Assembly (NCBI GenBank): GCA_037447655.1
Contig: JBBHKE010000953.1
Coordinates: 279,001 to 343,000, forward strand
Reading direction: 5' to 3'
Origin: Zygnema cylindricum
Taxonomy: Eukaryota > Streptophyta > Zygnematophyceae > Zygnematales > Zygnemataceae
DNA length: 64,000 bases
The notes under the pieces are model-generated. The model made no database searches. It saw only the letters and a program-made list of their open reading frames with translations, and was not told the DNA's origin. A program made the translations under genes and the position numbers. Shown here piece by piece: positions 45,837-57,550 of the stretch (the stretch's first letter is position 1; the number at the start of each line of letters is the position of its first letter).

Positions 45837-46894
45837 TGTAGAAATTAATGGTTTTTAAGTATTTTCTAGGTCTGAATAGAAATAAAGAAGCCGAGGCAGT
45901 CTACCTCTAACTTCTCTCTCCAACTCTCAAACTTGTCGCAATCATTGAGAAATTGGAGAGGAAGCTAGAGCCATGGCTACCTAGGCTATCCAGAGGTTTA
46001 CGGGAAATATATATTAGGTTATTTACCGTTAGGGGTTTATAATCTAAAAAGATATATGCTGGCCACAGGATTTGATCCTGGTACCTGCCGGGCGGTAAGC
46101 AACCGGTAGCCGGTAGCCTTAGCCGTTAAGTCTTTAACTGGTGTTACGTACTATATGGTTTGATATTTAATTAAACATTACCAGGTAGGATAATTCATTT
46201 AACTATAATTGTTTATGGGATATATAGATCCAGTAATGTAAAAGTACGGATTACGGTACGGATAAGAAACCAATACCGCGCATTTATTTTTTTAGCGAAA
46301 CGAATACCGCGCATGTATTATTACGGCTACAATTAAATGTGAATTTAATCGAACAGCCGGAATTAACGCCGAGATCGCGGAAGAGGATTTCGCAGTTTTT
46401 GGTCATCGCCACATCCGATGACACGTGGCGGAATGACATTGGATCGCAGCATCTCCGAGGATTAAAGGAGCGAATCTGGATATACCACGTGTCGACATTT
46501 AGGCCATGTCGTACACTGTCCGTACATAAAGTACACTGGCAGCTGTACTTTTGTGTACGGAAGTGTAATCTGATTGGCTCCTTATATCACTAGATAGAGG
46601 CTGTGAGAGAAATAGGACTTAGAAAAATTAAAAGATAGGATCCTCTCTCCCAGAGAGCTTCTATACAAAAGGTCAACTTTGACCCTCCATAACTTACTGC
46701 TTTGAGGAGCAAATTCAGAGATTCTTTTTGCTATCGACTCAGAGGAGTCTTGTCTTTACAAGGGTGAATGTGATCAGAGTTATCGTCTTCGAGGGTGGCA
46801 ATTGTTCTTGCTGAAACACAAAGGGGTCAGGGTTATCCTAGAGGCTTCTTGGAAGCTGTCCACTCTGAGGACTTATAGAGGTCTCAGAGTTTCA
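45837..46894 (+). repeat. complete copia LTR closing element C
   Basis: 1058 bp, TGTAGAAATT...GAGTTTCA, followed by the AAGAG target duplication. Its first 60 bp are of the copia A type (GGTTTTTAAG, AATAAAGAAGCCG) while the next 430 bp match the C-type partial LTR at 41440-41876, so it is a mosaic. Confidence 0.88.
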
Positions 46895-46899
46895 AAGAG

Positions 46900-47460
46900 G
46901 AATATTTAATGAAAGGTTTAGGGGGGGAGAAACATTTATTGGGAATAAAAATAGAAAGTGATAGCGAAAAGAATTCCATGGGAGAGAGTGAGGAAAGTTC
47001 ATAAAATGGGGTAAGTATCATGGATAAAAATATGAGTACGGAAGACGTAGATCTTATGAGGAACTTAGTGGGGACACTTATTTTTTGGGAAAATTTGGGG
47101 GGTAATGGATTTGACATCACTAATGGGAGGGATGGCATTTATGAAGGTGTGTTTGTAAAAAGGTTAGCATCTGGGTGTGTGTCGCATAGTGGACATAGGG
47201 CTGGCTGTTTGAATTGCAAGATGGAAATTGGAATTAGTGTGGTTGGAAAAGAGATCAGGTGGATAAAATATTTTCTCAGATTTATGAAAAATGGCATGCT
47301 AAATAAAATGTGTGATGTAATTATTATTTCGGTTCATCTAATACACTTCTTTAAATACGAGGGTATTCACTTAAATTTTTATGAGGAGAAAAGAAAGAAG
47401 AAAAAGAAAAGGAAAAAAAAAATTGTTTAGTGGGAGTTAAAAAAAACGTAGACTAGAAAA
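46900..47460 (+). pseudogene. element E RT/RNase H remnant
   Basis: Eroded copia Pol. EEYLMKGLGGEKHLLGIKI aligns with the family's MKDMGEAKYILGIQV. VGTLIFWENLGGN and FVKRLASGCVSHSGH align with the RNase H region, and FKYEGIHLNFYEEK with its C-terminus. Most of RT between these parts is missing. The catalytic Asp residues are not preserved. It ends in an A-rich Lys-coding run. Confidence 0.65.
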
Positions 47461-47518
47461 TAAGCGGAGTGTTGAAATTTATGTATTTTCTAGGTCTGTG
47501 TTGGAAAAATAAATGGAG

Positions 47519-48566
47519 TGTTGGAAAAAGGTAATTAAGAGTTCACTTCTATATTTTAGTTAGAATGTAAAGAGAGAGAAAGAGAGGACCAAAGGCATGC
47601 CATGGCTGGTGCGTTATTTAGAAGGAGGCAGAATCAATTAGAAGGTATTTTACTGGTTTTAGTAAAATAGTGCTTCTGGCCGGATTTGAACCGAGGCCTG
47701 CAGATTACTATGTAGACCTACGCCTTATCCATTAAGGCACTAACGAAACGATACACTTGTTATGTTTCACGCATATATATCTATTGATCTAAAAGACTAA
47801 TTCGCAGCAGACTAACGAAAACGCGCATTAATCAATTCATGCATGGAAGCGAATCGAAGCCGTATAAATACAACTGATCGGACGGCCACCATTACAGCCG
47901 CCACCCACAATAAGCTTTCAGCGGCCTTTGGGGATAGCCTCACGCGGTGCCACGTGGCGCCACATTATTTGATACCGGAGAAGATGGGAGGAGGAACCAT
48001 GGCTCCCGATTTGGCACATGTCACTTTGTAGACCATGTCGTACAATGGCCGTACAATAAGTACATCGCCCATCGTACCTTCTTGTACTATATAGTGTTCC
48101 TATTGGACTAGGAATTAGTAGTAGGTAGTCATGAGTAAGCAGACTAAGACTTAGTGATATTTCGGTACCTCTCTCTAAGAGAGCTTGTAACTATAAAGGT
48201 CATCTTTGACCAGCCATAACTTAATGCTCGGGTGAGCAAATTCAGTGATTCTTTTTGCTGCGGACTCAGGGGATTCCAAGCTACACATAAGTGTAGTCGG
48301 TTGGAGTCTTTACGTGCCAGGGTGGCACTTATTCAGTGGGAAAGTCAAAGTGGGGAATATTGTCCAAAACGCATATTCAAGCTTTGCATTCTGTGGTGGA
48401 ACTGAGCACACAGAAGGTCTTGTCTTCACTGGGTGAAAGTGTATTGGGATTTTGATTGTCAAGGGATCATTCATTTGTGTTTATATCAACTTAGAGTCGG
48501 CACTCTCTAGATTAGCTTCTTTTGAATCTCCGAATTCTGTGTGGCAATGGAGCCCATAGAATTTCA
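47519..48566 (+). repeat. element E 3' LTR
   Basis: 1048 bp, TGTTGGAAAAAGG...ATTTCA. One G-box block (GCCACGTGG at 47949) and a TATATAG at 48088. A minus-strand tRNA-like stretch at about 47675-47745 has TTAATGGATAAGGC and GGTTCAAATCC. Just upstream, 47470-47518 contains an extra partial LTR head (TGTTGAAATT...TTTTCTAGGTCTG). Confidence 0.8.
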
Positions 48567-51500
48567 CAAACTGATCATTCCTAATTGAATTAAATACTCT
48601 AAAGATCCTCAAAATACCTAAAACGTATGTAGAGGGTTCACCAAACAGCCTACTGACAAAAACCTAAGTGTTTGGACCAGAATTGTCCACTAACAATACC
48701 TATACCCTAAAAATCCGGGTGATTCTTATCACGTCCACATTCATTTGCGGCCCTACACACTAATTTACTTAAAGATAACTATTCGTGTAGATACTACAAA
48801 AATCTACACTAAATTTGGTCAATATTGAACAGGTGGTATTCCAAAATTATTCTAAGTCATAGACTCAAATTTCTAAGACTTACTAAAGCTTACTTTTCAA
48901 TACTCCCCTTAAGCTTTAGAAGACTTACTCACTTAGACCACATGCTTTTCTGTTGTACTCCAACTTAGGAGCAGGAAGGGCTTTTGTCAACATGTCCGCA
49001 ACCATTTTCTCATCAGGTAAATAACAAAGTTTGACCACTTTTGCAAATACTTTCTCTCGTACGAAATGTAGCCGAATGTCCATATGTTTACTTTTAAAAT
49101 GGTGACTTGGGTTTGTAACCACAGAAATGGCAGCATTATTGTCGCACCACAATATTTGTGTCCCATGTTGTGTAAAACCCAATTCTTGAAGAAATGCCTT
49201 TATCCATAGCAGCTCTTTCAAGGCTGCACTCGCAGCCATGTATTCGACTTCTATAGTAGATTGAGCCGTGAAATTTTGAATTTACTACTCCAACTACAAT
49301 TTCCACTTCCAATTTGAATGACATACCCAGTTGTAGACTTCTTACTAGGCACATCACCATAGCTAGCATCACTCCAAGTATTAATGCCAACCTTGTCCCC
49401 TCCCAAAGTAAGCCAAAGATTTCTAGTCCCAACAATATACCTTAAGACCTTTTTTGCTACTTCCCAGTCTCCCTTTCGTGGATTTTGTAGACTTCTGCTC
49501 AACACACCAACAGCTGCACACCAACAGCTGCAGCTATATCGGGCCTAGTACAATTCATGAAGTAAACCAGACTTCCTACTACTTGTCTATAGGGTACTTG
49601 GGATATAATTTTTTTCTCTTTTGCATTGAGTTCCTCATCTATTATGACTCCAAACTCATGCTCTATTCTTTCAAGTTTTTGCTTATACTCCATAGGAGTT
49701 GCACAACCTTTGGCATCAGCCAAACCAAATTTTTCCAACATGTTTCCTATCGCTTTTTTTTTAGTTAGCCTAATGATTTTCTTTTCTCTATCTCTTTCAA
49801 CTTGTATGCCAAGGATATATTTTGCCTCACCCAAATCTTTCATTTCAAATTGTGAATTAAGAGCATGTTTTACTCTAGTAATTCCTTCTTTGTTCCTACT
49901 AATTAGCAGCAAATCATCAACATACACAACAATGAATATCACCTCATCAAGATTATTGCCACGCATCACATATACTGAATGATCTGAGCTAATTCTAGTC
50001 AATCCTAATTCTGTCAAGAACTCATCTAACTTTCGGTTTCATTGCCCAAGGGCCTATTTTAGGCCATACAAAGATTTTAAAAGTCTGCACACAAGATTTT
50101 CTTTTCTTGCTTCCTCATAACCCTCAAGCTGCTTCATATAAATGACCTCATCTAAATCACCATGCAAAAAAGCAGTTTTTACATCCATTTGGTGGATGTC
50201 AAAATCCTATATGGCAGCTAATGTAAGTAAGATGCGGACAGATAGAAACCTTACAACCGGTGAAAAAGTTTTTTCATAATCTATCCCCTCTTTTTTATTA
50301 TATCCCTTAGCAACCAAACAAGTCTATGGTATTATCTGGGTTCAATTTTAATTTAAACACCCATTTACTTCCAATAGCCTTTCTTCCAGAAGGAAGTTCC
50401 ACCAGATCCCATGTTTGGGCCTCTATGATGGACTTCATTTCTTCATTAACGGCTTCCACCCAGTGTTCCCTTTCATTACTCGAAAAAGCTTTTGTCAAAG
50501 TTAGAGGCTCTTCTATGTGTGGCAAAGGCTGCATTTTCTCCCTTGAGTCGCGCACTTCGCCTAACTCCACCTGGAAATTTTGTCTCTGGTATAGATGGTT
50601 GGGTCCTCCTCCTTGATACATGTGATTCTTCTTGGGATTCAGTTTCGGCTTGAGGTAGAGGAGAGTCTGCAACTTTTTCGGGCATAACACTTCCTGTTTC
50701 TGGTGGAGAAGATGATTGCAAGTCACTTTGAGCTAATGTAGATGCATTTTCTATATTTTTCTTGAAAAACATGGGATTTTCCTCTAAAAAGATATAATCA
50801 ACACTTCGATCTTTCTTTTCATCAGTACGCTGATTAAATACATCTATTCATTTTCCCTCATCCTTTACTATGATGTTTCTGGCTACCACAACTCTATTTC
50901 TCTTAATGTCATATACTTTATAACCCTAGGCATGATCATCATACCCTAAAAATATACGTGGTATGCCTTTTGGCTCTAATTTCCATTTTTGTGGATCATT
51001 ATCTAGCAAGAATATCTTACTTCCAAATACTTTCAAGTGACTCACATCTGGTTTTTGTCCTGTCCACATTTCGTAAGGTGTTTTATCTTTTAATGCCCTT
51101 GTTTCTAGCCTGTTTCTCACATAAGCTGCACAATTTATAGCCTCTGCCCAAAATTTGAAATCTATGTCTATATCAGCTATCATTGTCTTATCACACTCTG
51201 ATATGGTCCTATGCATCCTCTCTGAAACACCGTTTTGTTCCGGAGAATAAGGAACGGTTAGCTAACGTGAGATACCATGCAATTTTAGGAATTCTGCAAA
51301 CTCATTAGAAATGTAATTCCCTCCATTATCAGATCTGAATCCCGCTATCTTTCTCTCATGTAGATTCTCAACCCAAGCCTTATACTCTTTAAATTTTGAA
51401 AAAACTTCATCCTTACTTTTCAAAAAATAAACTGTAGTAAATCTACTATAGTCATCAGTAAAGGTAAGCATAAACTTAGCACCTCCCGCAGATGGATACC

Positions 51501-51720
51501 TAGATGGCCCTCATACATCCGAATAAATTAGTTGAGCACCTGCAACTTATATGATCAGTTTGCGAAGGGAAAAGCAACTTATGAATTTTTCCCATTGCAC
51601 AACCATCACATACATTTGATGGTGGTTTTTGACTAATTTTTACACCTTCCACGATTTTTTGATTTACCATATTTTCTAATCTATCATAATTACATACGGC
51701 TTTTCGGAAGGTCAATTTCT
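48567..51720 (-). mobile_element. copia element H, 3' half
   Basis: Minus-strand copia of a different family from A-D. A partial LTR of about 333 bp (48899 leftwards, TGAAAAGTAAGC...) ends abruptly at the LTR of element E. A polypurine tract AAGGGGAGTAT precedes it. Gag, protease, the 5' LTR and the integrase N-terminus are missing beyond 51720. Confidence 0.82.
48925..51715 (-). pseudogene. copia H integrase-RT-RNase H remnant
   Basis: From 51715: integrase zinc half (CDGCAMGK), core pieces (FTDDYSRFTTVYFLKSKDE; GFRSDNGGNYISNEF) and C-terminal region (51216-50926). RT starts at 50726 (GSKWVFKLKLNPDN). The interval 50300-50020 has several breaks. 50017-49499 carries the catalytic YVDDLLLISRN and ends in RNase H (49505-48925: WSDASYGDVPSKKSTTGY, WCDNNAAISVV). 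Multiple frames and an 11-base tandem duplication near 49505-49525 show it is dead. Confidence 0.85.
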
Positions 51721-52940
51721 ATAGTGCATCCGTACGAACACCCACCTCCTACCAAATCTATCGCGATAATATTTGTCGGTTCGGGAGCGATGCATCGGGA
51801 CCTTTGATCGTTCGATTTTCGATAATTAGACATCGATAAGTTTGTCGATACACAACACTACAGTAATCCCAAGGGCTTTGCCCCATCAAGGCAAAGGTCG
51901 CAAAAGTCAAAAAAATGGATACCTCAAACCAACAATTACCCGACCGGGTTATGTCACGCACCTAAATTGTTACCGGTTACCCGATACGCGTTTTCAAAAA
52001 CAAAAGTTAACCGAAACTCGATTCCTCGCGACTACCCGTACTCGCCCGTACCAGAATTAATACAAAATTAATGGTACATCTCCCTCATACCTTCCACGAT
52101 ATCAAGAGTACAAAGTACAATAATGTTAGATTGTATGGACAATAAAAAACCTTCATTTTTTTTCGTTTTTTGCTTACCCGACCGTATCCGATTATATTTT
52201 ACTTTTTTTGTGAATCACTCGCCCGAATCGGAGTGGCCCCCAAAATTTGGCACCCGAATCTGTTCCGGATCTGACGCGGGCGGTCGGGTAACGGTCCGGT
52301 ACGGATTTAGGTACCCGATTGCGACCTCTTTATCAGGGCTCTTGTTCGGTCCGTAGTGAAGTCACTTTGCAAAATGAACCAGAAAGTTGCATGCGCGAAA
52401 GCTCAATCATTGCAACAACCGCGGTAAATCGTGAAGGGACCACTTGTTTGTTTGGCGCATAATATACGGGAACAAATCAAAAAACAAGATTCGTATAAAA
52501 TGCAGGAAATAGAATTTGAGAATTTGTATTTTATGTCACAAAAAATTATAATGATTCACCCAAATTTGGGATACTATCCAAAGAAGTTCAAAGACCCATA
52601 AAACAATCGTAAAAAAAGTATTCTCAAAATGTACTTTACAGTATTGTACTTTTGACGTGGTGAATGGTCGAAAGATTGAACAAGTTCAACCAGGGACTCC
52701 GCCATCGTGCTGTACGACCTTTTTTTTGACTAAAATGTGCCGTCATGGGCCCTCAAAAATAGGATTTATTCGTTTATGTACTTTTGACCGTATATTGTAT
52801 AAGTGGTATAGCCGTTCAAACGGGGTTTGGTCTGATAGAACGGAACTGAATGATTTCCTGAGGAGCTCGAACTAAATATAAACAATCTAAACTGGATTAA
52901 AAGAAGGGGACCAGAAAATAGTTTTGGTTATGTAGTATTT
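51721..52940. other. non-coding region between copia H and T3
   Basis: No supported gene. A segment around 51940-52330 is rich in TACCCG/CGGGTA words and may be an old repeat. The rest is AT-rich. Confidence 0.45.
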
Positions 52941-53901
52941 AGGGTACGTCCCTATGTAATCAGTACTTTGATAAAGTATTCTGGGTTGTAGTAAAGATTC
53001 CCCGTATTACTTTGAAGAGCGTCTCTATGTGCGAAAATGAAATCGGAACTTTGAAATGTGACGGCTGTAGATGTAGGTACAACTTGTGACGATTAAAGCC
53101 AACTACGAAACTTTCGACGATTAAAGCCAACTACGAAACTTTCGACGATTAGTGACGCCAACAAAAACAGCGACAGTGGTAGATGTCTAGATTTTTGTGA
53201 AATTGTAGATGTTTAAGGTTTGGTGACATTGTGACGACTTGCTCACTTGTGACAACGTCGACGTCACCGATTCAATAACTTTCCGCCACGGTTTCCTGAT
53301 TTCCGTTTTTCTACTTTTCTCACTTGACTTGCCATGAAAAAAAGCCTAAAGTTTGTCAAAAATAATATTTTTAAAAGATCTTTCATTTTATACCAATATT
53401 GTCGTGTCTCATTCTAAAAAGTGCGAGATGAAAGTGATGATGTGAGAGGGAGAGGGGAGAGGCGACGACGGCGCAAAATTTTGCTTAGGACCCCATGAAT
53501 GAAAGTGGAGGTTCGAGACCCCTGCAATTTTTTTTCCGTACATGCGCGTGACGGGCAAGGAGAAAAATAGTGAGGACTCTCCCTTTCACACTCTTGTGGC
53601 GCGTGCGTGGGTCGTTTTTCATTTGCTGTTTGGGCGGTACTTGAATTAAAATCACCTCCTCGAGGTGATTTTAGATGGAGTTTTTTTCTGGGTTGGATTC
53701 TCTTGCCCGGGGGTCGAAAAAGGGAAAACGCCAAAATGCGTTCGCATGACGACAAACACGCCGTACATCCAAAGTATGAATTGACGTTCACTCTACTTTG
53801 GTAAAAATTATTTTTGCGTACGGCTAAAGTTTTTGTCAAAGTTCCCTGAATTTTAGGGCAAAAAAACAGAGAAAAGTAGATACTTTCATGAGACGTACCC
53901 T
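52941..53901. mobile_element. TIR element T3
   Basis: 961 bp from AGGGTACGTCCCTATG to its inverted partner CATGAGACGTACCCT. A possible 8-bp target duplication is TAGTATTT / TGCTATTT (two mismatches). It contains the inverted repeat AAAATCACCT-CCTCG-AGGTGATTTT (53649-53673). A 141-codon minus-strand frame inside is unrecognised. Confidence 0.65.
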
Positions 53902-56900
53902 TGCTATTTAGTACTTACATTGCGTTATTGTAGTACATTACATTACTGTACTATGATGTATTGTACTATGAAGGTTTCGTACGGTGTCTGAAGTCACGTC
54001 TTGAGGAACTCCCGAATTGACAGTCCGTGCTGATGCCGTGTGACGACAAAAGCCAGTTGACAAGTCGAAGCAGACATTCCGTACATACAAATAGTTGATA
54101 ACGGTACAGTACGTTAAAGTACTGTACTTATGCAACCGCAAGTGCTTTGTGCAAATTCACCAGTCGCTCTTCGCGCCTCTGTTGGTTCTCTACAGTACAG
54201 GACTTCACTTTCACGGAGATGCGTTATCTTACCGAGGCACGTATCTGTTTGGATCAATGAGGAATTAAAGAGAAAAATAGAGGAGCGGTAAAGGAAAGCG
54301 ATCCGGTATTCAAGATTCACTTTTGCTAGGTTCTCTTCTGCAGGTCGATGTTATGGAGCCAATATGGTGTGTCTTTTTCCGGAATAGCGAAGTAAGGAAG
54401 CGATGAATGTGTAGGAAAAATAGAAGCTGCGTGAAAGAGTGAAGAGAAAGTAACAAACGGATTTAAATTTTGCCGATAACTTTGGAAGAACTTGCAAAAG
54501 TTTGCCATGAAGACGCCAGCCGGAGGTCAACTCCGATTGCTCTTGTTAACATGCTTAGCCGTTCATTTTATAAGAATATTTTTCATCCCTTTTTTGGCCC
54601 GAATTTCTGGAAACGAAGAATATACGGAAACAGACAAAGTCGTTCGAGCTCTTGGCTATCGTCTTACAGGTCCTTGTACTCTCCCTCGACCTCTCCGGAA
54701 CTGCAGTGTTGAGGAGAGAATCCATGTCATTCTTGTCTCAGCACAGTGGGATCGCGAGTCTTTCACAGAGGACGAAACTGAAGTGGTTATAAAGTCCATT
54801 CTGTCGTCCACTCGCTGCAAACTTTTCTTTCATTTTATGGTTTCTGGAGAGATGGAAGAATGGGGCTTGGCTGCCATGATGGAAGCCCTGGGAGCCACAC
54901 CTTTTGATTCAGTGGGGCCTGTGGCGCCAAAACTTGTTCGTCACGACACGCATGTCCGAGCCGAGGAGCTCAGCTTTGATCTGAATGAGGGCGATGAGGT
55001 GGACAACGATCCAGCCGTTGGATACACTATCCATCCCATTCCTGTGAAGTGGGTTCGCGATCAGGTATGACTCGTATGAAAAGGAAAGATGGACGAAGAA
55101 TGAGGATAAGGATAAGAATAAGAATGAGCATGAGAATGAGATTGGAGAATGTTAATCATAGAATTTATGGTTGCTGCTGCAAAAAAGGTCTGTGGCACTA
55201 GGTTTGAACACTCTTATTGCTGGCTGAACAGAAAGGCATGTTCCACGTTCCTTTTGCAGAAAAATATTGTAAATTTTACAGACTGGCTTTTGAACCATTT
55301 CGTGTTGTTACAGAATGCGGGGATTTGGGAGGGTTCAGGCGGCGTCTCTCGGCATCAACATTACCCATCATTCAGGCGAGGCTGGTTTCGCAAAGTTGTA
55401 CCTTTCTCAAATTCTGTGGAATGTGAGGCGGGCAATTTATTTAGATGTAGACTTGCTTTTTGCGGATGATATTGGCTTACTATGGAATTTTTTTAACGAT
55501 ATGGACGAGGATGAAGATTTACTTCTTTACATGGGAGACAATCACCCAACAGCCTTTGGTCCCAGAGCAAGATATCCATTTTGCAGCTGCCAGTTGATTA
55601 TGGACTTTGAGAAAATACGACAAGCAAATTTAACGAGAGTATGTACATACTGCCTTTGTTAAATCTACTAAGACTCATTCATTACTGAAGCATCATGAAT
55701 CGATGTTAACGTTAAGGAATAATAAGTATGAGGACTGTTTTAGTGTTAATAATTCTATTTCCTGTCCAAATGACGTGGACGTTTGTGAACCGCAACAAAA
55801 AAATGTGTTAAGAAAAAAACATATAGTACTATTAACGCTACTTTGCTCAGACAGAATCAGTGTTATGAACTCTAATAGCGATTCACGGTGTAGCGGAGAA
55901 AGTGGAGATTCTGGGCTACGGGCTGTGAGGTCAAGCATGGCCTTTCCATTTTTTACAGAAGATGTCTTTTTCTTTTCAGGGGGGGAATGCTGGAAAGTTG
56001 TCTGTTTATGACCATCGCAACTGCCGTGGACTTTCCTGTGTGCCTACAAGTATCTGAACAATACAATTATATGTTTTAGTATTTTTCTCCCAGATCAAAT
56101 GACTCCATGCTAAGTATGTTTTTGTGAAACAACAAACATGTGACTTTTTAATGCAGCCAATGTCAACTTTTTTAGGAAAACAACCAATAAACTTGGGAAT
56201 TCGTGAGGTTTATCTTTAGTGGTAGAAATGGTGAACTTGACTTCACCCATCCTCCAGACAGAATTTTACGCGATGCATGAACAACTCGACAATGGGCTGG
56301 AAGTGTGTAGTCTAAAAAGCTATCCTCCTCTTTCCTCCTTTCTGTCTTTTTCGTCCGCTCCCCCCCTCTCCCTCTCTACCGCCTTTTCAGCCATTTTCTC
56401 TTTCTCCCTCACACTTCATCTCACCCTCCTCACCCTCCCACTCCCCGCCTCTTCCGCTTCCTCCTTTTCTCTCTCTCATTCCCTTCATCCCTCTCTTTTT
56501 TCCTTTCAACCTCGCTTGTTCTCTCGGACCCTCTCTCACCCTCAAGTTTGTCCTCTCACTCTCCCTCCCTTCTCCCCTCCCCTTTCCTCCCCTCCCCTCC
56601 CATCCCTCTCCCAAGAAGCGATGACCTCCTTTACCTTTCTCACCTCCCTCTCTCCCCTCGTCTCCCCGTGCCAAGATGTAATGACCTCCCTCACCTCCCT
56701 CACCCTCCCTCACCTCCCTCCCCTCCCTCACCTAACCTCCCTCCCCTTCCTCCCCTCCCTCCCCTCCCTCGGTCCGGTCCGCCCTCTGTGCTCTGCAGCT
56801 GATCATGGACGCGTTTGGCGACCAGCGTGCCATGGATGTGTGGGGCTTCCGGCCCGGCGACCAATGGGTGTGGACCATGATGTGCATGAACAACCCCGAG

Positions 56901-57021
56901 AAGTGCCGCACACTGCCCAAGATTTGGAATGTGTCGGGCTGCGCCAAACCACGGTTTTTGGGCTTGAATGCCCGCGACAGAGATCAGGTGGGTCTGATGG
57001 AAGGCAATTTAGAGGTTGTTC
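52991..57021 (+). repeat. tandem duplication, unit 1
   Basis: Homologous to 57551-61576, period about 4.55 kb. From about 54480 to 57021 the units are nearly identical (offset 4550, then 4555 after a five-base insertion in the CT-rich tract). From 52991 to 54480 they show frequent substitutions and indels. Confidence 0.92.
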
Positions 57022-57038
57022 ATTTACTGAAAAAATGA
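54507..57038 (+). CDS. GT8-like glycosyltransferase, copy 1 (lacks terminal exon)
   Basis: Exons inferred at 54507-55064, 55339-55638 and 56799-56987, all phase 0. If exon 3 is not spliced the frame adds 16 residues and stops at 57038. Residues 9-31 form a single membrane anchor (LLLLTCLAVHFIRIFFIPFLA), giving a type II Golgi-type protein. Exon 2 encodes HHSGEAGFAKLYLSQIL and AIYLDVDLLF, where DVD (residues 222-224) is the metal/nucleotide-sugar DxD motif of GT8 enzymes such as LARGE/GXYLT. Exon 3 has the conserved LPKIWNVSGC. The last exon seen in copy 2 is absent before copy 2 begins. Donor specificity is unknown. The exon 2 acceptor (GGTTCAG|GCG) has a weak pyrimidine tract but is the one that keeps frame. 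Confidence 0.75.
56322..56772 (+). repeat. homopyrimidine (CT-rich) tract in intron 2, copy 1
   Basis: About 450 bp, almost all C and T (CCCTCCCTCACC-type units), ending just before the exon 3 acceptor. The ORFs through it are low-complexity artefacts. Confidence 0.85.
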
Positions 57039-57550
57039 CTTTCTACAGACGAATTTGTTTGACGTTCACACTGCTGACAATACGGTTGTTGGTCTAATAA
57101 GTGCGAACGTAATGTTTTAGGACCCGAATTGGACCCCTTCTAAGACCGCACATTCTCATGCGAATTGTATTTTTTTACTTGAAAAAGTACATTTTTGTAC
57201 GACCTGACACTATCCGTGCACCACACTAATTACATAATGACGTACTAGCGTTTTGCACGGTACCTGAAAATTAACCCTAAATAGAATACAGAAAAGAATA
57301 GAATGAACTACGTTAATGGAGAATAATTAAAATAAAAAGCGGGACGGAATTAGTGTACACAACGCTAATAACGATTGGTGGTGTATATCGGCACCCCAAA
57401 ATTTTGACATTGATACCTTAAATATAATACATTACACTATTTAAGGTCGTGGACCATAATCTGCCACGTCTCATAGCACTAAATTAGAATAAATGACGCT
57501 AATTTTTTCTTTACTCTAATAATTTCTATACGCTAATAACGATTCAAGGT
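57022..57550. other. spacer between the tandem units
   Basis: Sequence not shared between the units. Two copies of a CGCTAATAACGATT…GGTGTA motif lie at 57364 and 57532; the second marks the left edge of T4. No gene. Confidence 0.5.

Larger units (their letters stand above)
35964..46894 (+). mobile_element. Ty1/copia element C with a disrupted 3' LTR
   Basis: Inserted in element E with an exact AAGAG duplication (35959-35963 and 46895-46899). 5' LTR 35964-37029; interior to 41375. Then comes a partial LTR (41376-41876), about 4 kb of foreign DNA, and a complete LTR (45837-46894). About 430 bp of the partial LTR are repeated almost exactly in the complete one. The coding region is riddled with stops and frameshifts. 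Confidence 0.85.
33409..48566 (+). mobile_element. degenerate copia element E, host of copia C
   Basis: LTRs 33409-34581 and 47519-48566 (both end ...CCCATAGAATTTCA) flank a short interior in two pieces, 34582-35963 and 46895-47518. These join across copia C with an AAGAG target duplication. The interior holds gag and then only RT/RNase H fragments, so it is an internally deleted relative of the copia A family. No target duplication of E itself is visible (GTCTA left, CAAAC right), suggesting its outer flanks were rearranged. Confidence 0.75.

Noticed and set aside
47675-47745. possible tRNA-Arg gene
   Set aside because: A and B boxes are tRNA-like but the acceptor and anticodon stems do not pair and it sits at the LTR's tRNA-like position.
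53414-53839. 141-codon minus-strand ORF in T3 with a counterpart in T4
   Set aside because: The T4 version has indels and many amino-acid changes, no domain is recognisable, and it spans a palindrome; treated as part of the TIR element.
56219-57097. 292-codon Ser/Pro/Leu-rich ORF
   Set aside because: Low-complexity translation of the homopyrimidine tract; only the exon 3 portion, in another frame, is supported.
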